The notes: a model not told the origin generated them from the sequence alone. A stretch of DNA of 64,000 nt from Lacisediminihabitans changchengi (GCF_016634425.1 NZ_JAEPES010000003.1:372001-436000), one strand, 5' to 3'. Positions 8,492 through 18,566 are shown, numbered from the stretch's first letter. A program made the numbers and translations.

Positions 8492-8740
8492 TTACTTGCC
8501 GAAGTTCTTGTAACGCGAGTTGAACTTCTCGACGCGACCGGCGCTGTCGAGGATGCGCTGCTTACCCGTGTAGAACGGGTGCGAGGCGGAGGAGATCTCC
8601 ACGTCGATGACCGGGTAGGTCTCACCGTCGAGCTCGATGGTCTTGTCGCTCGAGACCGTCGAACGGGTGAGGAAGGTCTCGCCACTGGCGAGGTCGCGGA
8701 AGACGACCGGTGCGTACGTGGGGTGGATGTCAGACTTCAT
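8492..8740 (-). CDS. rpmE2: 50S ribosomal protein L31 type B
   Basis: The 82-residue protein starts [14 protein letters not shown] and ends in the basic tail SRYKNFGK. It is a structural protein of the large ribosomal subunit. The length and the complete absence of cysteine identify the zinc-independent type B form rather than the CxxC form. In other bacteria type B replaces zinc-binding L31 when zinc is scarce. I do not see a clear Zur operator in its 122-bp upstream region, so it may be the only, constitutive L31 here. The start is supported by AAGGAATAACG just before the ATG. It is followed by a hairpin at 8449-8476. Confidence 0.95.
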   Translation of the reverse strand: MKSDIHPTYAPVVFRDLASGETFLTRSTVSSDKTIELDGETYPVIDVEISSASHPFYTGKQRILDSAGRVEKFNSRYKNFGK

Positions 8741-8862
8741 CGTTATTCCTTGGGTGATTGTTGGTGTGAAGAAGAAAAAGTGTTCGGGGCTCAGGGAGCC
8801 AACGAGCAATCTTATCAGACGCGGGCCGGATGCTGCGCTAGCTCGGCGCCGGCGAACCTGGA

Positions 8863-9645
8863 TCAAACAGCGTGGGCGCTGAACCGACCGTCGTTCTCGT
8901 CGAGCTCGAGCGCGAGTCCGAAGGTGTCGCCGAGGTTGGCTGCGGTGATCACCTCGCGGATCGGTCCCGACGCCGTGACCGCACCGTCGGCAAGCAGCAA
9001 CGCATGGGTGAAGCCCAGCGGGATCTCCTCGACGTGGTGGGTGACCATGATGATGGCGGGAGCCTTGGGAGCCTGCGCGTACCCGCTGAGCAACTGCAGC
9101 AGTTCCTCCCGCGCGCCGAGGTCGAGACTTGCCGCCGGCTCGTCGAGTAGCAGCAACTCCGGGTCGGTCATCACCGAGCGGGCGATCTGCACCCGCTTCT
9201 GTTCGCCATCGCTCAGGTCACCGAAGTTGCGAGACTCGAACGCGCTGAGCTTCCACTCCGCGAGCACGCGCTGGGCGCGACGGGTGTCGACGTCTTCGTA
9301 GGCCTCGTTCCAACGCCCGGTGACGGAGTAGGCGGCGGTGAGCACGACATCCAGCACCTTCTCGTTCTTCGGGATCCGGCGAGCCATCGCCGTCGAGGCG
9401 AAACCGATGCGCGGGCGCAGGTCGAACAGGTCGGCGGTGCCGAGCGTGCTGTCGAGGATCTCGACCGTTCCCGCGCTCGGGTGGCTCTGCGCGGCCGCCA
9501 GCTGCAGCAGCGTCGTCTTTCCCGCTCCGTTCGGACCGAGGATGACCCAACGCTCGTCACTGTCGACCGTCCAGTTCAGCGAATCGAGGATGGTGGTGCC
9601 GTCTCGAACGACGGACACGTCGGTGAACTGGAGAACGCGAGCCAT
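8863..9645 (-). CDS. Orphan ABC transporter ATP-binding protein
   Basis: The 260-residue single ATPase domain has Walker [10 protein letters not shown], a signature [13 protein letters not shown] (Asp instead of the first Gly of LSGGQ), Walker [13 protein letters not shown] and the switch His in VTHHVEEIP. No permease or binding-protein gene lies beside it, so its partner and substrate are unknown. The overall type resembles ATPases of the ModF/iron-uptake kind, but this is only a resemblance. It stands alone on the minus strand, about 110 bp downstream of the glgM stop. Confidence 0.8.
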   Translation of the reverse strand: MARVLQFTDVSVVRDGTTILDSLNWTVDSDERWVILGPNGAGKTTLLQLAAAQSHPSAGTVEILDSTLGTADLFDLRPRIGFASTAMARRIPKNEKVLDVVLTAAYSVTGRWNEAYEDVDTRRAQRVLAEWKLSAFESRNFGDLSDGEQKRVQIARSVMTDPELLLLDEPAASLDLGAREELLQLLSGYAQAPKAPAIIMVTHHVEEIPLGFTHALLLADGAVTASGPIREVITAANLGDTFGLALELDENDGRFSAHAV

Positions 9646-9754
9646 GTCTCAACCCTACCGATCCGACGGCGCCGTCTGGCGCAGCACGCCCCCTACGACA
9701 GCGTGCTTCTCCGAAAGCACGGTCCTACGACGACACTCCCTAGGACGGCACGCC

Positions 9755-10939
9755 CTAGGAAAGCACCGACGCGTAGACCTCCTGCGTCCGCTTCGCGATT
9801 GCCGCCCAACCGAAGTCGCGCTCCGCCCGCTCACGACCCGCCGCGCCCATTGCGCGCGCCGTCTCAGGATCGCTGACGACCTCGGTGAGGATGCGCGCCA
9901 GGTCGTCCACGAACTTCTGCGGGTTGAGCGGGGTGCCGGTACCGTCCTCTGCCTGCTCGATCGGCACCAGTCGTCCGGTGACGCCCTCGTCGATGACCTC
10001 GGGGATGCCGCCGGTCGCCGTTCCGACCACCGGCGCCCCACAGGCCATGGCCTCGAGGTTCACAATGCCGAGCGGCTCGTAGATCGACGGGCAGACGAAG
10101 GTGGTCGCCGCAGTGAGCACGGCGGAGAGGTCGGGCTGGCTGAGCAGCTCCTCGATCCAGACGACGCCGGTGCGCTCTTTCTGCAATTCGGCGACTCCTT
10201 CGCGAACCTCGGCGAGGATCTCGGGGGTGTCCGGGGCTCCCGCGCAGAGCACGAGCTGCACGTCTTTGGGCAGCTGGGCGGCGGCGCGCAGCAGATACGG
10301 AAGACCCTTTTGCCGCGTGATCCGCCCGACGAACACGACGGAGGGACGGGTCGGGTCGATGCCGAGCGTGGCCAGCAGCTCGGGGTTTTCGGTCGGCACC
10401 CATGTGGTCAGGTCGATGCCGTTGTGCACAACCGAGACCTTCTGCTCGTCGAGGAACGGATACGAGCGCAGGATGTCGCGGCGCATGCCATGGCTCACGG
10501 CGATGATCGCGTCGGCCGCCGCAAACGCGCCGCTCTCGATCCAGCTGGAGACGCGGTACCCACCACCGAGTTGCTCGGCCTTCCATGGGCGGAGCGGCTC
10601 GAGGCTGTGCGCGGTGATGACGTGAGGGATGCCGTGCAGCAGCTGAGCGAGCTGACCGGCACCGTTCGCGTACCAGGTGTGTGAGTGCACCAGATCCGCT
10701 CCCCCAGAGTCCTGCGCCATCTGCAGGTCGACCCCGAGTGTCGCGAGCGCGGGGTTCGCGTTGGTTAGCTGCGGCGGAACCAGGTAGGCGTACACGCCCT
10801 GTTCATCGCGCGGCAGACCGAAGCAGCGCACGAGAACGTCGACGTCGACGCGCAGTGCCTTGACGAGTTCTGCGACGTGCACACCGGCACCGCCGTAGAC
10901 CTCTGGCGGATATTCCCGGGTCAAAAGATCGACTCTCAT
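9755..10939 (-). CDS. glgM: GlgA/GlgM-type glycosyltransferase (alpha-maltose-1-phosphate synthase or glycogen synthase)
   Basis: The 394-residue GT4-fold enzyme is probably the actinobacterial form that joins ADP-glucose to glucose-1-phosphate to give maltose-1-phosphate for alpha-glucan synthesis. It begins MRVDLLTREYPPEVYGGAGV, a start that closely matches M. tuberculosis Rv1212c as I remember it. Other visible motifs are HSHTWYANGAGQLA, SLEPLRPWKAEQLGGGY, the donor site VGRITRQKGLPYLL and the EX7E-type YEPLGIVNLEAMACG. The open frame extends to 11092, but that extension would overlap glgC and is not homologous, so ATG 10939 is used. It is divergent from glgC with only 46 bp between start codons. 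Whether the activity is GlgA or GlgM needs biochemistry. Confidence 0.88.
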   Translation of the reverse strand: MRVDLLTREYPPEVYGGAGVHVAELVKALRVDVDVLVRCFGLPRDEQGVYAYLVPPQLTNANPALATLGVDLQMAQDSGGADLVHSHTWYANGAGQLAQLLHGIPHVITAHSLEPLRPWKAEQLGGGYRVSSWIESGAFAAADAIIAVSHGMRRDILRSYPFLDEQKVSVVHNGIDLTTWVPTENPELLATLGIDPTRPSVVFVGRITRQKGLPYLLRAAAQLPKDVQLVLCAGAPDTPEILAEVREGVAELQKERTGVVWIEELLSQPDLSAVLTAATTFVCPSIYEPLGIVNLEAMACGAPVVGTATGGIPEVIDEGVTGRLVPIEQAEDGTGTPLNPQKFVDDLARILTEVVSDPETARAMGAAGRERAERDFGWAAIAKRTQEVYASVLS

Positions 10940-10985
10940 CCCGTGAACGCTAGTACATGGGCAGCATTCACGTACTGTATGAGCC
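10940..10985. promoter_or_regulatory. 46-bp bidirectional promoter region of glgM and glgC
   Basis: Both start codons flank this very short region and neither has a convincing ribosome binding site. Minus-10-like hexamers are TACTGT at 10973-10978 (toward glgC, 7 nt before ATG) and TACTAG on the minus strand at 10950-10955 (toward glgM, 10 nt before ATG). The spacing fits leaderless transcripts. Arms TGAACGCT and AGCATTCA (one mismatch) form an inverted repeat that could bind a shared regulator. All of this is inference from spacing and motif. Confidence 0.45.
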
Positions 10986-12224
10986 ATGGCATCGAAGAAG
11001 ATCTTTGGCATTGTCCTTGCGGGCGGTGAAGGTAAGCGGCTTATGCCCCTGACTGCGGATAGGGCAAAGCCCGCCGTCCCCTTCGGCGGCAATTACCGCC
11101 TCATCGATTTCGCCCTGTCGAACCTGATCAATTCGGGGCTTCGGCAGATCGTCGTACTGACCCAGTACAAGTCGCACAGTCTCGACCGGCACGTCTCGCA
11201 GACCTGGCGCCTCGACGGCATCACGAGTTCTTACGTGGCCTCGGTACCGGCCCAGCAGCGTCTCGGCAAGCGCTGGTTCGCCGGCTCTGCCGACGCCATC
11301 CTGCAGTCGCTCAACCTGCTGCGCGACGAAAAGCCCGACATCGTCGTCGTGGTTGGTGCTGACCACGTGTATCGCATGGACTTCAGCCAGATGATCGACG
11401 CCCACATCGCCTCCGGCGCCGGTGTCACGGTCGCCGCGATCCGGCAGCCCATCTCGCTGGCCGACCAGTTCGGGGTGATCGAGCTCGACGCCGACGACCC
11501 CACCCGCATCGCGCAGTTCTTGGAGAAGCCGAAGAATGCCGTCGGTCTCGCCGATTCGCCTGGCGAGGTTCTCGCCTCGATGGGTAACTACGTCTTCGAC
11601 GCCGATGTGCTGATCGACGCGGTGCTGCGCGACGGGGAGGTGCCGACCTCCAATCACGACATGGGCGGCGACATCGTCCCCGACTTCGTCTCCCGCGGTG
11701 ACGCCGCGGTCTACGACCTCAATCGCAACGAGGTTCCCGGCGCCACCGATCGCGACCGCTACTACTGGCGGGACGTCGGAACCATCGAGTCGTTCTTCGA
11801 CGCGCACCAAGACCTGATCTCTGCCCTACCGATCTTCAACCTGTACAACAGCAACTGGCCGATCTTCAGCCAGCAGCTCAACTCGCCGCCGGCGAAGTTC
11901 GTGCGCGACTCGAAGGGCAACCTCGGCACCACGATCGACTCGATCGTCTCGCTGGGGTCGTTGCTGTCCGGTGCCCATATCGAACGCAGCGTGCTCGGGC
12001 CGTGGGCGACTGTCGAGTCTGGCGCCCAGGTGGTGGACTCGATCGTCTTCGACCGCGTGCGCATCGGGCCCGACTCGATAATCCGTCGCGCGATCCTCGA
12101 CAAGGAGGTCGTGATCAGCCCCGGTGCAACGGTGGGCGTCGACGCGGATGCCGACCGGGCTCGCGGCTTCACGGTGACAGACTCGGGCATCACCGTGGTC
12201 GGCAAGGGCGTCACCGTCTCCTAG
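10986..12224 (+). CDS. glgC: Glucose-1-phosphate adenylyltransferase (ADP-glucose pyrophosphorylase)
   Basis: The 412-residue enzyme makes ADP-glucose from ATP and glucose-1-phosphate, the committed step of glycogen synthesis. The nucleotidyltransferase domain starts [18 protein letters not shown] and continues with [25 protein letters not shown] carries the metal Asp, and IAQFLEKP the sugar-phosphate site. The C-terminal part is a left-handed beta-helix with repeats such as [14 protein letters not shown] and [10 protein letters not shown]. The length is normal for bacterial GlgC. It is divergent from glgM. Confidence 0.95.
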   Translation: MASKKIFGIVLAGGEGKRLMPLTADRAKPAVPFGGNYRLIDFALSNLINSGLRQIVVLTQYKSHSLDRHVSQTWRLDGITSSYVASVPAQQRLGKRWFAGSADAILQSLNLLRDEKPDIVVVVGADHVYRMDFSQMIDAHIASGAGVTVAAIRQPISLADQFGVIELDADDPTRIAQFLEKPKNAVGLADSPGEVLASMGNYVFDADVLIDAVLRDGEVPTSNHDMGGDIVPDFVSRGDAAVYDLNRNEVPGATDRDRYYWRDVGTIESFFDAHQDLISALPIFNLYNSNWPIFSQQLNSPPAKFVRDSKGNLGTTIDSIVSLGSLLSGAHIERSVLGPWATVESGAQVVDSIVFDRVRIGPDSIIRRAILDKEVVISPGATVGVDADADRARGFTVTDSGITVVGKGVTVS

Positions 12225-12261
12225 GCGATTTCCGCTTCGCGCTACCCGATACCCTTGGGCG

Positions 12262-12894
12262 GTGCCTCGTTTCCTCGTAGTCCTCGACGTCGATTCCACC
12301 CTCATCGAGAACGAGGTGATCGAGCTGCTCGCCGATGCGGCTGGTTCCGGCGCCACGGTGGCCGAGATCACCGCCTCTGCAATGAACGGCGAGGTGGACT
12401 TCGAGCAGAGTCTGCGCGCCAGGGTCGCGACGCTCGCGGGACTGCCCGACGGCGTCTTCGCAACCATCGCCGCGAAGATCCGGGTCACCGCGGGCGTGCC
12501 AGAGCTCATCGCCGGTGTTCATGCCGCGGGCGGTCGCGTAGGCGTCGTATCGGGTGGATTCCACGAGCTGATCGATGAGCTGGCCGAGGATCTCGGCCTC
12601 GACTACTGGAGTGCCAACCGCCTCGAGGTGACTGACGGCATCCTGACCGGCGGTCTGGTCGGCCCGATCATCGACGCGCAGGCCAAAGCACAGACTCTCA
12701 CCGCCTGGGCGAACGACTTCGGGGTGCCGCTGGCCCATACCGTCGCCGTGGGCGACGGGGCAAACGACCTGCCCATGATGGCCATCACCGGGCTGGCGGT
12801 CGGCTTCGACGCCAAGGCGCCGGTGCGCGACGAGGCGGATGTCCTGCTCGACGTACGCGACCTGTCGCGCGTTCTGCCACTGCTGGGGTTGTAG
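12262..12894 (+). CDS. serB: Phosphoserine phosphatase
   Basis: The 210-residue HAD-superfamily enzyme (GTG start) removes phosphate from O-phosphoserine in the last step of serine synthesis. HAD motif I is DVDSTLIENEVIELLA, motif II VVSGGFHE, and motif III/IV AVGDGANDLPMM with a Lys (IDAQAKAQT) upstream. It lacks the N-terminal ACT domains seen in mycobacterial SerB2 and corresponds to the short catalytic form. It follows glgC by 37 bp and converges on fabG. The stop codon is part of a 14-bp palindrome. Confidence 0.9.
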   Translation: MPRFLVVLDVDSTLIENEVIELLADAAGSGATVAEITASAMNGEVDFEQSLRARVATLAGLPDGVFATIAAKIRVTAGVPELIAGVHAAGGRVGVVSGGFHELIDELAEDLGLDYWSANRLEVTDGILTGGLVGPIIDAQAKAQTLTAWANDFGVPLAHTVAVGDGANDLPMMAITGLAVGFDAKAPVRDEADVLLDVRDLSRVLPLLGL

Positions 12895-12905
12895 CCCGCG
12901 GGCTA
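12892..12905. other. Palindrome joining the stop codons of convergent serB and fabG
   Basis: TAGCCCGCGGGCTA is a perfect 14-bp palindrome. Its ends are the TAG of serB (plus strand) and the TAG of fabG (minus strand). It could act as a very short bidirectional hairpin, or simply reflect chance in compact GC-rich DNA. Confidence 0.6.
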
Positions 12906-13613
12906 GTGCCCCATGCCGAGGCCGCCGTCGACGGGAATGACCGCGCCGGAGATATAGCCCGCGTCGTCTCCCGCGATCCAGGTGACCACCTTGGCGACCT
13001 CCTCCGCACTGGCGAAACGCCCGGCCGGGATCGATTTCTTGTACTCGGCCTGCTGGGCCTCGGGAAGCTCCGCGGTCATGTCGGTCTCGATGAACCCGGG
13101 CGCGACGACATTCGCCGTGATCCCGCGGGCGCCGAGCTCGCGCGTCACCGAGCGGGCGAGTCCGATCAGACCGCTCTTCGAGGCGGAGTAGTTGACCTGC
13201 CCGGCCGACCCGAGCAGTCCGACCACGCTGGAAATCAACACGATGCGGCCGAATCGAGCCTTCAGCATGCCCTTCGATGCGCGCTTGACCACGCGGAAGG
13301 CACCGGAGAGATTGGTGTCGATCACCGAGGTGAAGTCGTCTTCGCTCATGCGCAGCAGCAGGGTGTCCTTGGTGATGCCGGCGTTCGCGACGACCACCTC
13401 GACCGGCCCGAGCTCGGCCTCGACCGCGGTGAAGGCCGCATCGAGGGAGGCGGAGTCGGTGACGTCGGCGACCACGGTGAGCGCGCCATCCGGTCCCGAT
13501 CCCGAGCGAGCGGTGACCGCGACGCGGTGGCCCTGGGCGATGAACTCTTCGGCGATGGCGCGGCCGATTCCGCGATTGCCTCCCGTGACGAGAACGGTGC
13601 GGGGAGTGGACAT
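12903..13613 (-). CDS. fabG: 3-oxoacyl-ACP reductase-like short-chain dehydrogenase
   Basis: The 236-residue Rossmann protein has the SDR cofactor motif TGGNRGIG, the NAG motif (VVANAGITKD), the catalytic Ser and YSASK (Tyr-x-x-x-Lys) and a C-terminal IPVDGGLGMGH typical of FabG. It should reduce 3-ketoacyl-ACP with NADPH in fatty acid elongation. It resembles the FabG1/MabA group. No other fatty-acid synthesis gene is adjacent, so a different carbonyl substrate is possible. It is divergent from the DUF3099-like gene (105 bp between starts). Confidence 0.85.
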   Translation of the reverse strand: MSTPRTVLVTGGNRGIGRAIAEEFIAQGHRVAVTARSGSGPDGALTVVADVTDSASLDAAFTAVEAELGPVEVVVANAGITKDTLLLRMSEDDFTSVIDTNLSGAFRVVKRASKGMLKARFGRIVLISSVVGLLGSAGQVNYSASKSGLIGLARSVTRELGARGITANVVAPGFIETDMTAELPEAQQAEYKKSIPAGRFASAEEVAKVVTWIAGDDAGYISGAVIPVDGGLGMGH

Positions 13614-13718
13614 GCTGGCTCACTTTCGGTGGAGGTGGGGCCGCGGTCCGTCGTCTTCCGAAAGCTCCGGCGGCACCGGCAAACTTCCACGATTCTAGAC
13701 GTAGGCTTGAGCTTGCCC

Positions 13719-14036
13719 ATGGCGAAGATGCAATCGATAACCAGCATTCCCCGGTCTCCACAGGACGACCGGCGCAGTCGCGTGATCCAATACTCGATTG
13801 CCATGGCAATCCGCATGGTCTGCATCGTGCTCTGCCTGTTCGTTCGAGGCTGGTGGTTGCTCCTTCCGGCGATCGGCGCGGTGGTTCTCCCGTACATCGC
13901 CGTGGTGCTGGCGAACGCGACGACGCAGCGCGGGTCGGCCCCGGTGCTTCGCCCGGGCGGCATCGTGCGGGTCGCTCCGATCATCCCCACACCAGCGGAT
14001 GCTCCGCCCGCTGGCCATGACGAGTCGCACCGGTGA
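13719..14036 (+). CDS. DUF3099-like small membrane protein
   Basis: The protein has 105 residues with two adjacent hydrophobic segments (about 27-46 and 48-68, separated by RGWW). They are preceded by a polar head containing SITSIPRSPQDDRRSR and followed by a Pro-rich cytoplasmic-type tail. The pattern fits DUF3099, an actinobacterial family of unknown function. A TTG codon 12 bp upstream is an alternative start. It is the first of three overlapping genes (next start GTG 14033, then 14287) ending with the SURF1 homologue, so a link with respiratory membrane proteins is possible. Confidence 0.75.
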   Translation: MAKMQSITSIPRSPQDDRRSRVIQYSIAMAIRMVCIVLCLFVRGWWLLLPAIGAVVLPYIAVVLANATTQRGSAPVLRPGGIVRVAPIIPTPADAPPAGHDESHR

Positions 14037-14290
14037 TCGGGCTCGGTCTCGATCCCGCCGAGGTGCTGGATCCGATCTGTTCTCGCGCGGGATGCCGAGA
14101 AGCCGCCGCCTGGAACGTCAACTGGCGCAATCCCCGCATCCACACCGCTGACCGGGTCAAGGTCTGGCTGGCCTGCGACGACCACGCGGACTATCTGCGC
14201 GACTACCTCGAAGCCCGGGACTTTCCGGTGCTGGTGACCGCGGTCGGCACGACCGTCGACCGTGTGCCCGACGTAACGAGTCGCGCGTGA
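14033..14290 (+). CDS. Small conserved protein with possible zinc ligands
   Basis: The 85-residue protein (GTG start, overlapping both neighbours by 4 bp) is not assigned to a named family. It contains CSRAGC, then NWRNPRIH, and VWLACDDHADYLRDYL. The CX4C pair followed by CX2H could bind a metal. Similar short proteins occur in Micrococcales and are sometimes labelled acetone carboxylase, a label that nothing in this sequence supports. Coupling to the DUF3099-like and SURF1 genes suggests joint expression. Function unknown. Confidence 0.75.
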   Translation: MIGLGLDPAEVLDPICSRAGCREAAAWNVNWRNPRIHTADRVKVWLACDDHADYLRDYLEARDFPVLVTAVGTTVDRVPDVTSRA

Positions 14291-15147
14291 AGATCCTCCG
14301 TCTCGCCCTCACCCGCCGCTGGCTCGGCTATCTCGCCGTCGCGATCGTCTTCGCGATCGTCTGCATCGGACTCTCGAAGTGGCAGGTCGACCGCACCAAC
14401 GAAGCTCGCTCGGCCAATCAGCTCGTGCAGCGTAACTTCGACAGCACGCCGACGCCGCTGACGGATGTTCTCCCCTCGCGCACTGCGTTCGCCGCGAACC
14501 AGGAGTGGAAGCAGGTCGCGCTGCGCGGCGAGTACCTCATGAAAGACCAATTGCTCGTGCGCAACCGACCGCTCGACGGCAACCCCGGGTTCGAGGTGCT
14601 CACGCCGCTGAAGCTCGCCGACGGTTCGGTCTTCGTCGTCGACCGCGGATACGTGCCGACCGGCAATGACCAGGATGCGCCTGACAGCGTTCCTGCCCCG
14701 GCCGCCGGTGAGGTTTCGGTGGTCGTCCGCCTGCAGAAGGGCGAGCCCACCCTCGACGGACGCAGCGCCGGCTCCGGCCAGATCGCCACCATCCACCTGC
14801 CGACAGTGGCCAAGCTGGTGAAGCTCCCCACCTACACCGGGGCATACGGACTGATGGTCTCGGAGTCCCCCGCCGCCGCAACGCGACCGGTTGCCGAGGC
14901 GGCTCCCACCCTCGATGAGGGATTGCACATCTCGTACGCGATTCAGTGGGTGCTGTTCGGAATCATGGCGTTCCTCGGCCTCGCCTATGCGATCCGGCAG
15001 GAGTACCGCATTCGTAACGCCGACGATCCCGAGGAGCGGAAGAAGGCCGCAGAGCGCGAACGACGCAAACTGGCCAAGCCACGCAGCGACGCGGAGATCG
15101 AAGACGCGCTGCTGGAGAGTTCAGATTCGATGGCCGACTCCCGCTGA
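14287..15147 (+). CDS. SURF1-family cytochrome oxidase biogenesis protein
   Basis: The 286-residue protein has the SURF1 layout: an N-terminal membrane helix (about 12-30), an extracytoplasmic domain with LSKWQVDRTNEARSANQ, LLVRNRPLDGNPGFEVLTPL and VVDRGYVP, and a second helix near 217-238 followed by a charged cytoplasmic tail. SURF1 proteins help insert heme A into aa3-type cytochrome c oxidase. The heme A synthesis genes ctaA and ctaB lie at 29-31 kb in the same window. It converges on the ABC-F gene with only 12 bp between stop codons. Confidence 0.88.
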   Translation: MKILRLALTRRWLGYLAVAIVFAIVCIGLSKWQVDRTNEARSANQLVQRNFDSTPTPLTDVLPSRTAFAANQEWKQVALRGEYLMKDQLLVRNRPLDGNPGFEVLTPLKLADGSVFVVDRGYVPTGNDQDAPDSVPAPAAGEVSVVVRLQKGEPTLDGRSAGSGQIATIHLPTVAKLVKLPTYTGAYGLMVSESPAAATRPVAEAAPTLDEGLHISYAIQWVLFGIMAFLGLAYAIRQEYRIRNADDPEERKKAAERERRKLAKPRSDAEIEDALLESSDSMADSR

Positions 15148-15159
15148 CGCGGTGACGTT

Positions 15160-16764
<1,605 letters not shown>

Positions 16765-16816
16765 AGTCCAATTCATTAGTCGCTTTTCGAGCGACGAGGG
16801 GGTGGGGTAGGCCTCT

Positions 16817-16825
16817 AGTATAAAT
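16817..16825. promoter_or_regulatory. Overlapping minus-10-like elements between the ABC-F gene and bioY
   Basis: The only AT-rich core of this divergent region reads AGTATAAAT. On the minus strand it gives TATACT (toward the ABC-F gene) and on the plus strand TATAAAT (toward bioY). No clear minus-35 box is seen on either side. Confidence 0.4.
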
Positions 16826-16883
16826 CGTGGGTCGCGCGCTCAGCGTCCGCGCCCTCCCAGACAGTTCCGCCAGAGGAGAACGC

Positions 16884-17492
16884 ATGACCACCGTGAGCCT
16901 GGCCTTCGGCCGCCCCACCCTCGTCGACCGGCTTCTGCGCCGCTCGGTCGCAACCGACCTAGTGTTCATCGCCGCCGGTGCAGCGCTGGTTTCCATCGCA
17001 GCCCAGATCTCGGTGCCGATCGGCCCGGTCCCGATCACGGGCCAGACCCTGGCTGCTCTTATCGTCGGCAGTTCGCTCGGTGCCGTGCGCGGCACGCTCT
17101 CGATGGTCCTCTACGCGGTGATCGGCGCCCTGGGGTTGCCGGTATTCAGCGACGGCAGCCACGGCGTTGGCGTGATCTTCGGCGCAACCGGCGGTTATAT
17201 CATCGGATTCACCGCCGCCGCTGCGCTCACCGGATGGCTCGCCCAGCGTTCATGGGATCACCGGATCCTCGGCGCTCTCGCCTCCTTCGGCGCCGGCACG
17301 GTCGTGACCTTCGCCGTCGGACTCCCCTGGCTCGCCGTCGTCGGTCACTACACGCTCACCGAGACCCTGCAGTACGGCCTGTACCCCTTCATCTTCGGCG
17401 GCATCATCAAGGCGGTCATCGCTGCAGGTTTCGTCCGCCTCGCCTGGTTCGGCGTCAATCGGGCGGACTCGACGGAGTCTCGCCGGTTGTAA
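16884..17492 (+). CDS. bioY: Biotin transporter BioY (S component of ECF transporter)
   Basis: The 202-residue integral membrane protein has about six hydrophobic helices. It carries the BioY motif region AAQISVPIGPVPITGQTLAALIVG (conserved PVPITGQT), the loop LPVFSDGSHGVGVIFGATGGY and YPFIFGGIIKAVIAAG. BioY binds biotin in the membrane and usually works with the BioM ATPase and BioN. No bioMN genes follow here, so it would use a shared energizing module or act alone. ATG 16884 is preceded by AGAGGAGAA. No BirA or BioQ type operator is recognised upstream. Confidence 0.92.
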   Translation: MTTVSLAFGRPTLVDRLLRRSVATDLVFIAAGAALVSIAAQISVPIGPVPITGQTLAALIVGSSLGAVRGTLSMVLYAVIGALGLPVFSDGSHGVGVIFGATGGYIIGFTAAAALTGWLAQRSWDHRILGALASFGAGTVVTFAVGLPWLAVVGHYTLTETLQYGLYPFIFGGIIKAVIAAGFVRLAWFGVNRADSTESRRL

Positions 17493-17495
17493 CCC

Positions 17496-17535
17496 GATGA
17501 CGGCTCGTCGCACAGGTGCGGACCGCACCGTCATC
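17496..17535 (+). terminator. Weak inverted repeat after bioY
   Basis: GATGACGG at 17496 pairs with CCGTCATC ending at 17535 (8-bp perfect stem, long loop) directly after the bioY stop. No T tract follows, so termination is uncertain. Confidence 0.35.
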
Positions 17536-17585
17536 TGCGGCGCAACATCCTCGAACCCGCTCTCGCCGATCCGGCGGTTGACCTG

Positions 17586-18566
17586 ATGTCAGCGTCCGTT
17601 CGACGCCCGAGCCCGGCGCTAGTCCTCGCAATTGGGCTGCTTGTCGCTGCCGTGCTGTGCGCGGGGGCGGTACTGATCGCCAAGACGGCAGGTGGGGTGA
17701 GTACCGGTGGAGATCGTTACCTCTCCGGGCTCGATCTCTACACCGACCCGAACTCGTCGGCAGCGCAGGAGATCGTCGCCGAACCCGAACGCGCCGATGA
17801 CTTCCGCCCCCTGGTGACTACGCCGACGGGTGTCTGGTTGACGCCGGAGAAGCAGCCGACCGCATCGGTCGAGAACTACGTGGCTGGCATCGCAGGAGCA
17901 GCCAGCTCCACCGCGACCGTTCCGACGTTCGTCGTCTACGGCATCCCGGATCGCGATTGCGGGTCCGAGTCCGCCGGTGGCCTCGACGCCGCTGAATATC
18001 CCGACTGGGTTGCCGCGATCGCCGACGGTGTGCGCGGACGCGACAGCATCGTGATCCTCGAGCCCGATTCGCTGGCCCTCAGCGCGAGCTGCGGGAGACA
18101 GGATGCTCGCATAGCCCAGGTTCGCGCGGCGGCCTCCCAATTCGCCGGCACCGGCGCCGAGGTCTATCTTGACGGCGGAAATTCCGACTGGCTCGGCGCC
18201 AAGACGATGGCGGATCTCTTGATCCGGGCCAAGGTCTCTTCGGTTCGGGGCTTCGCCACCAACGTCGCCAACTACAACACCAGTGGCCGCGAGACGAAGT
18301 ACGCGAACGAGGTCAGCCGGATGACCGGCGGTTCCCACTACGTGATCGATGTGTCACGCAACGGAGCCGGCTCGAGCGGGGTGTGGTGCAACCCCGCCGG
18401 CCGTCGCCTCGGCGAGAAGCCCGCCATCAACCGTTCCGGCGGCGCTCGCGACGCCAACCTGTGGATCAAGCCGCCCGGTGAGAGTGATGGAACCTGCAAC
18501 GGTGGGCCAGCGGCTGGTCAGTGGTGGGACCATAGCGCCCTGGAGTTGCTCGGCGAGAGCGGCTGA
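17586..18566 (+). CDS. Membrane-anchored GH6 beta-1,4-glucanase (cellulase family)
   Basis: The 326-residue protein has a signal-anchor helix (about 11-33) and then a glycoside hydrolase family 6 domain outside the membrane. Conserved motifs are VVYGIPDRDCG (Asp124), VILEPDSLALS (general acid Asp161), VYLDGGNSDWL (Asp196), VANYN and HYVIDVSRNG (Asp255), then WCNPAGRRLG and NLWIKPPGESDG. All four Asp expected for GH6 catalysis appear present, so the enzyme is probably active on beta-1,4-glucan. There is no carbohydrate-binding module, which fits a role in trimming a nascent polymer rather than feeding on plant cellulose. A GT2 polysaccharide synthase lies 1.1 kb downstream, as in the Streptomyces cslA/cslZ pairing. 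Confidence 0.88.
   Translation: MSASVRRPSPALVLAIGLLVAAVLCAGAVLIAKTAGGVSTGGDRYLSGLDLYTDPNSSAAQEIVAEPERADDFRPLVTTPTGVWLTPEKQPTASVENYVAGIAGAASSTATVPTFVVYGIPDRDCGSESAGGLDAAEYPDWVAAIADGVRGRDSIVILEPDSLALSASCGRQDARIAQVRAAASQFAGTGAEVYLDGGNSDWLGAKTMADLLIRAKVSSVRGFATNVANYNTSGRETKYANEVSRMTGGSHYVIDVSRNGAGSSGVWCNPAGRRLGEKPAINRSGGARDANLWIKPPGESDGTCNGGPAAGQWWDHSALELLGESG

Noticed and set aside
7481..9301. 606-codon plus-strand frame running through the exonuclease, Nudix, the repeats and rpmE2
   Set aside because: It passes through repeats and several genes in shifted or antisense frames. The Arg/Ser/Ala-rich translation is not protein-like.
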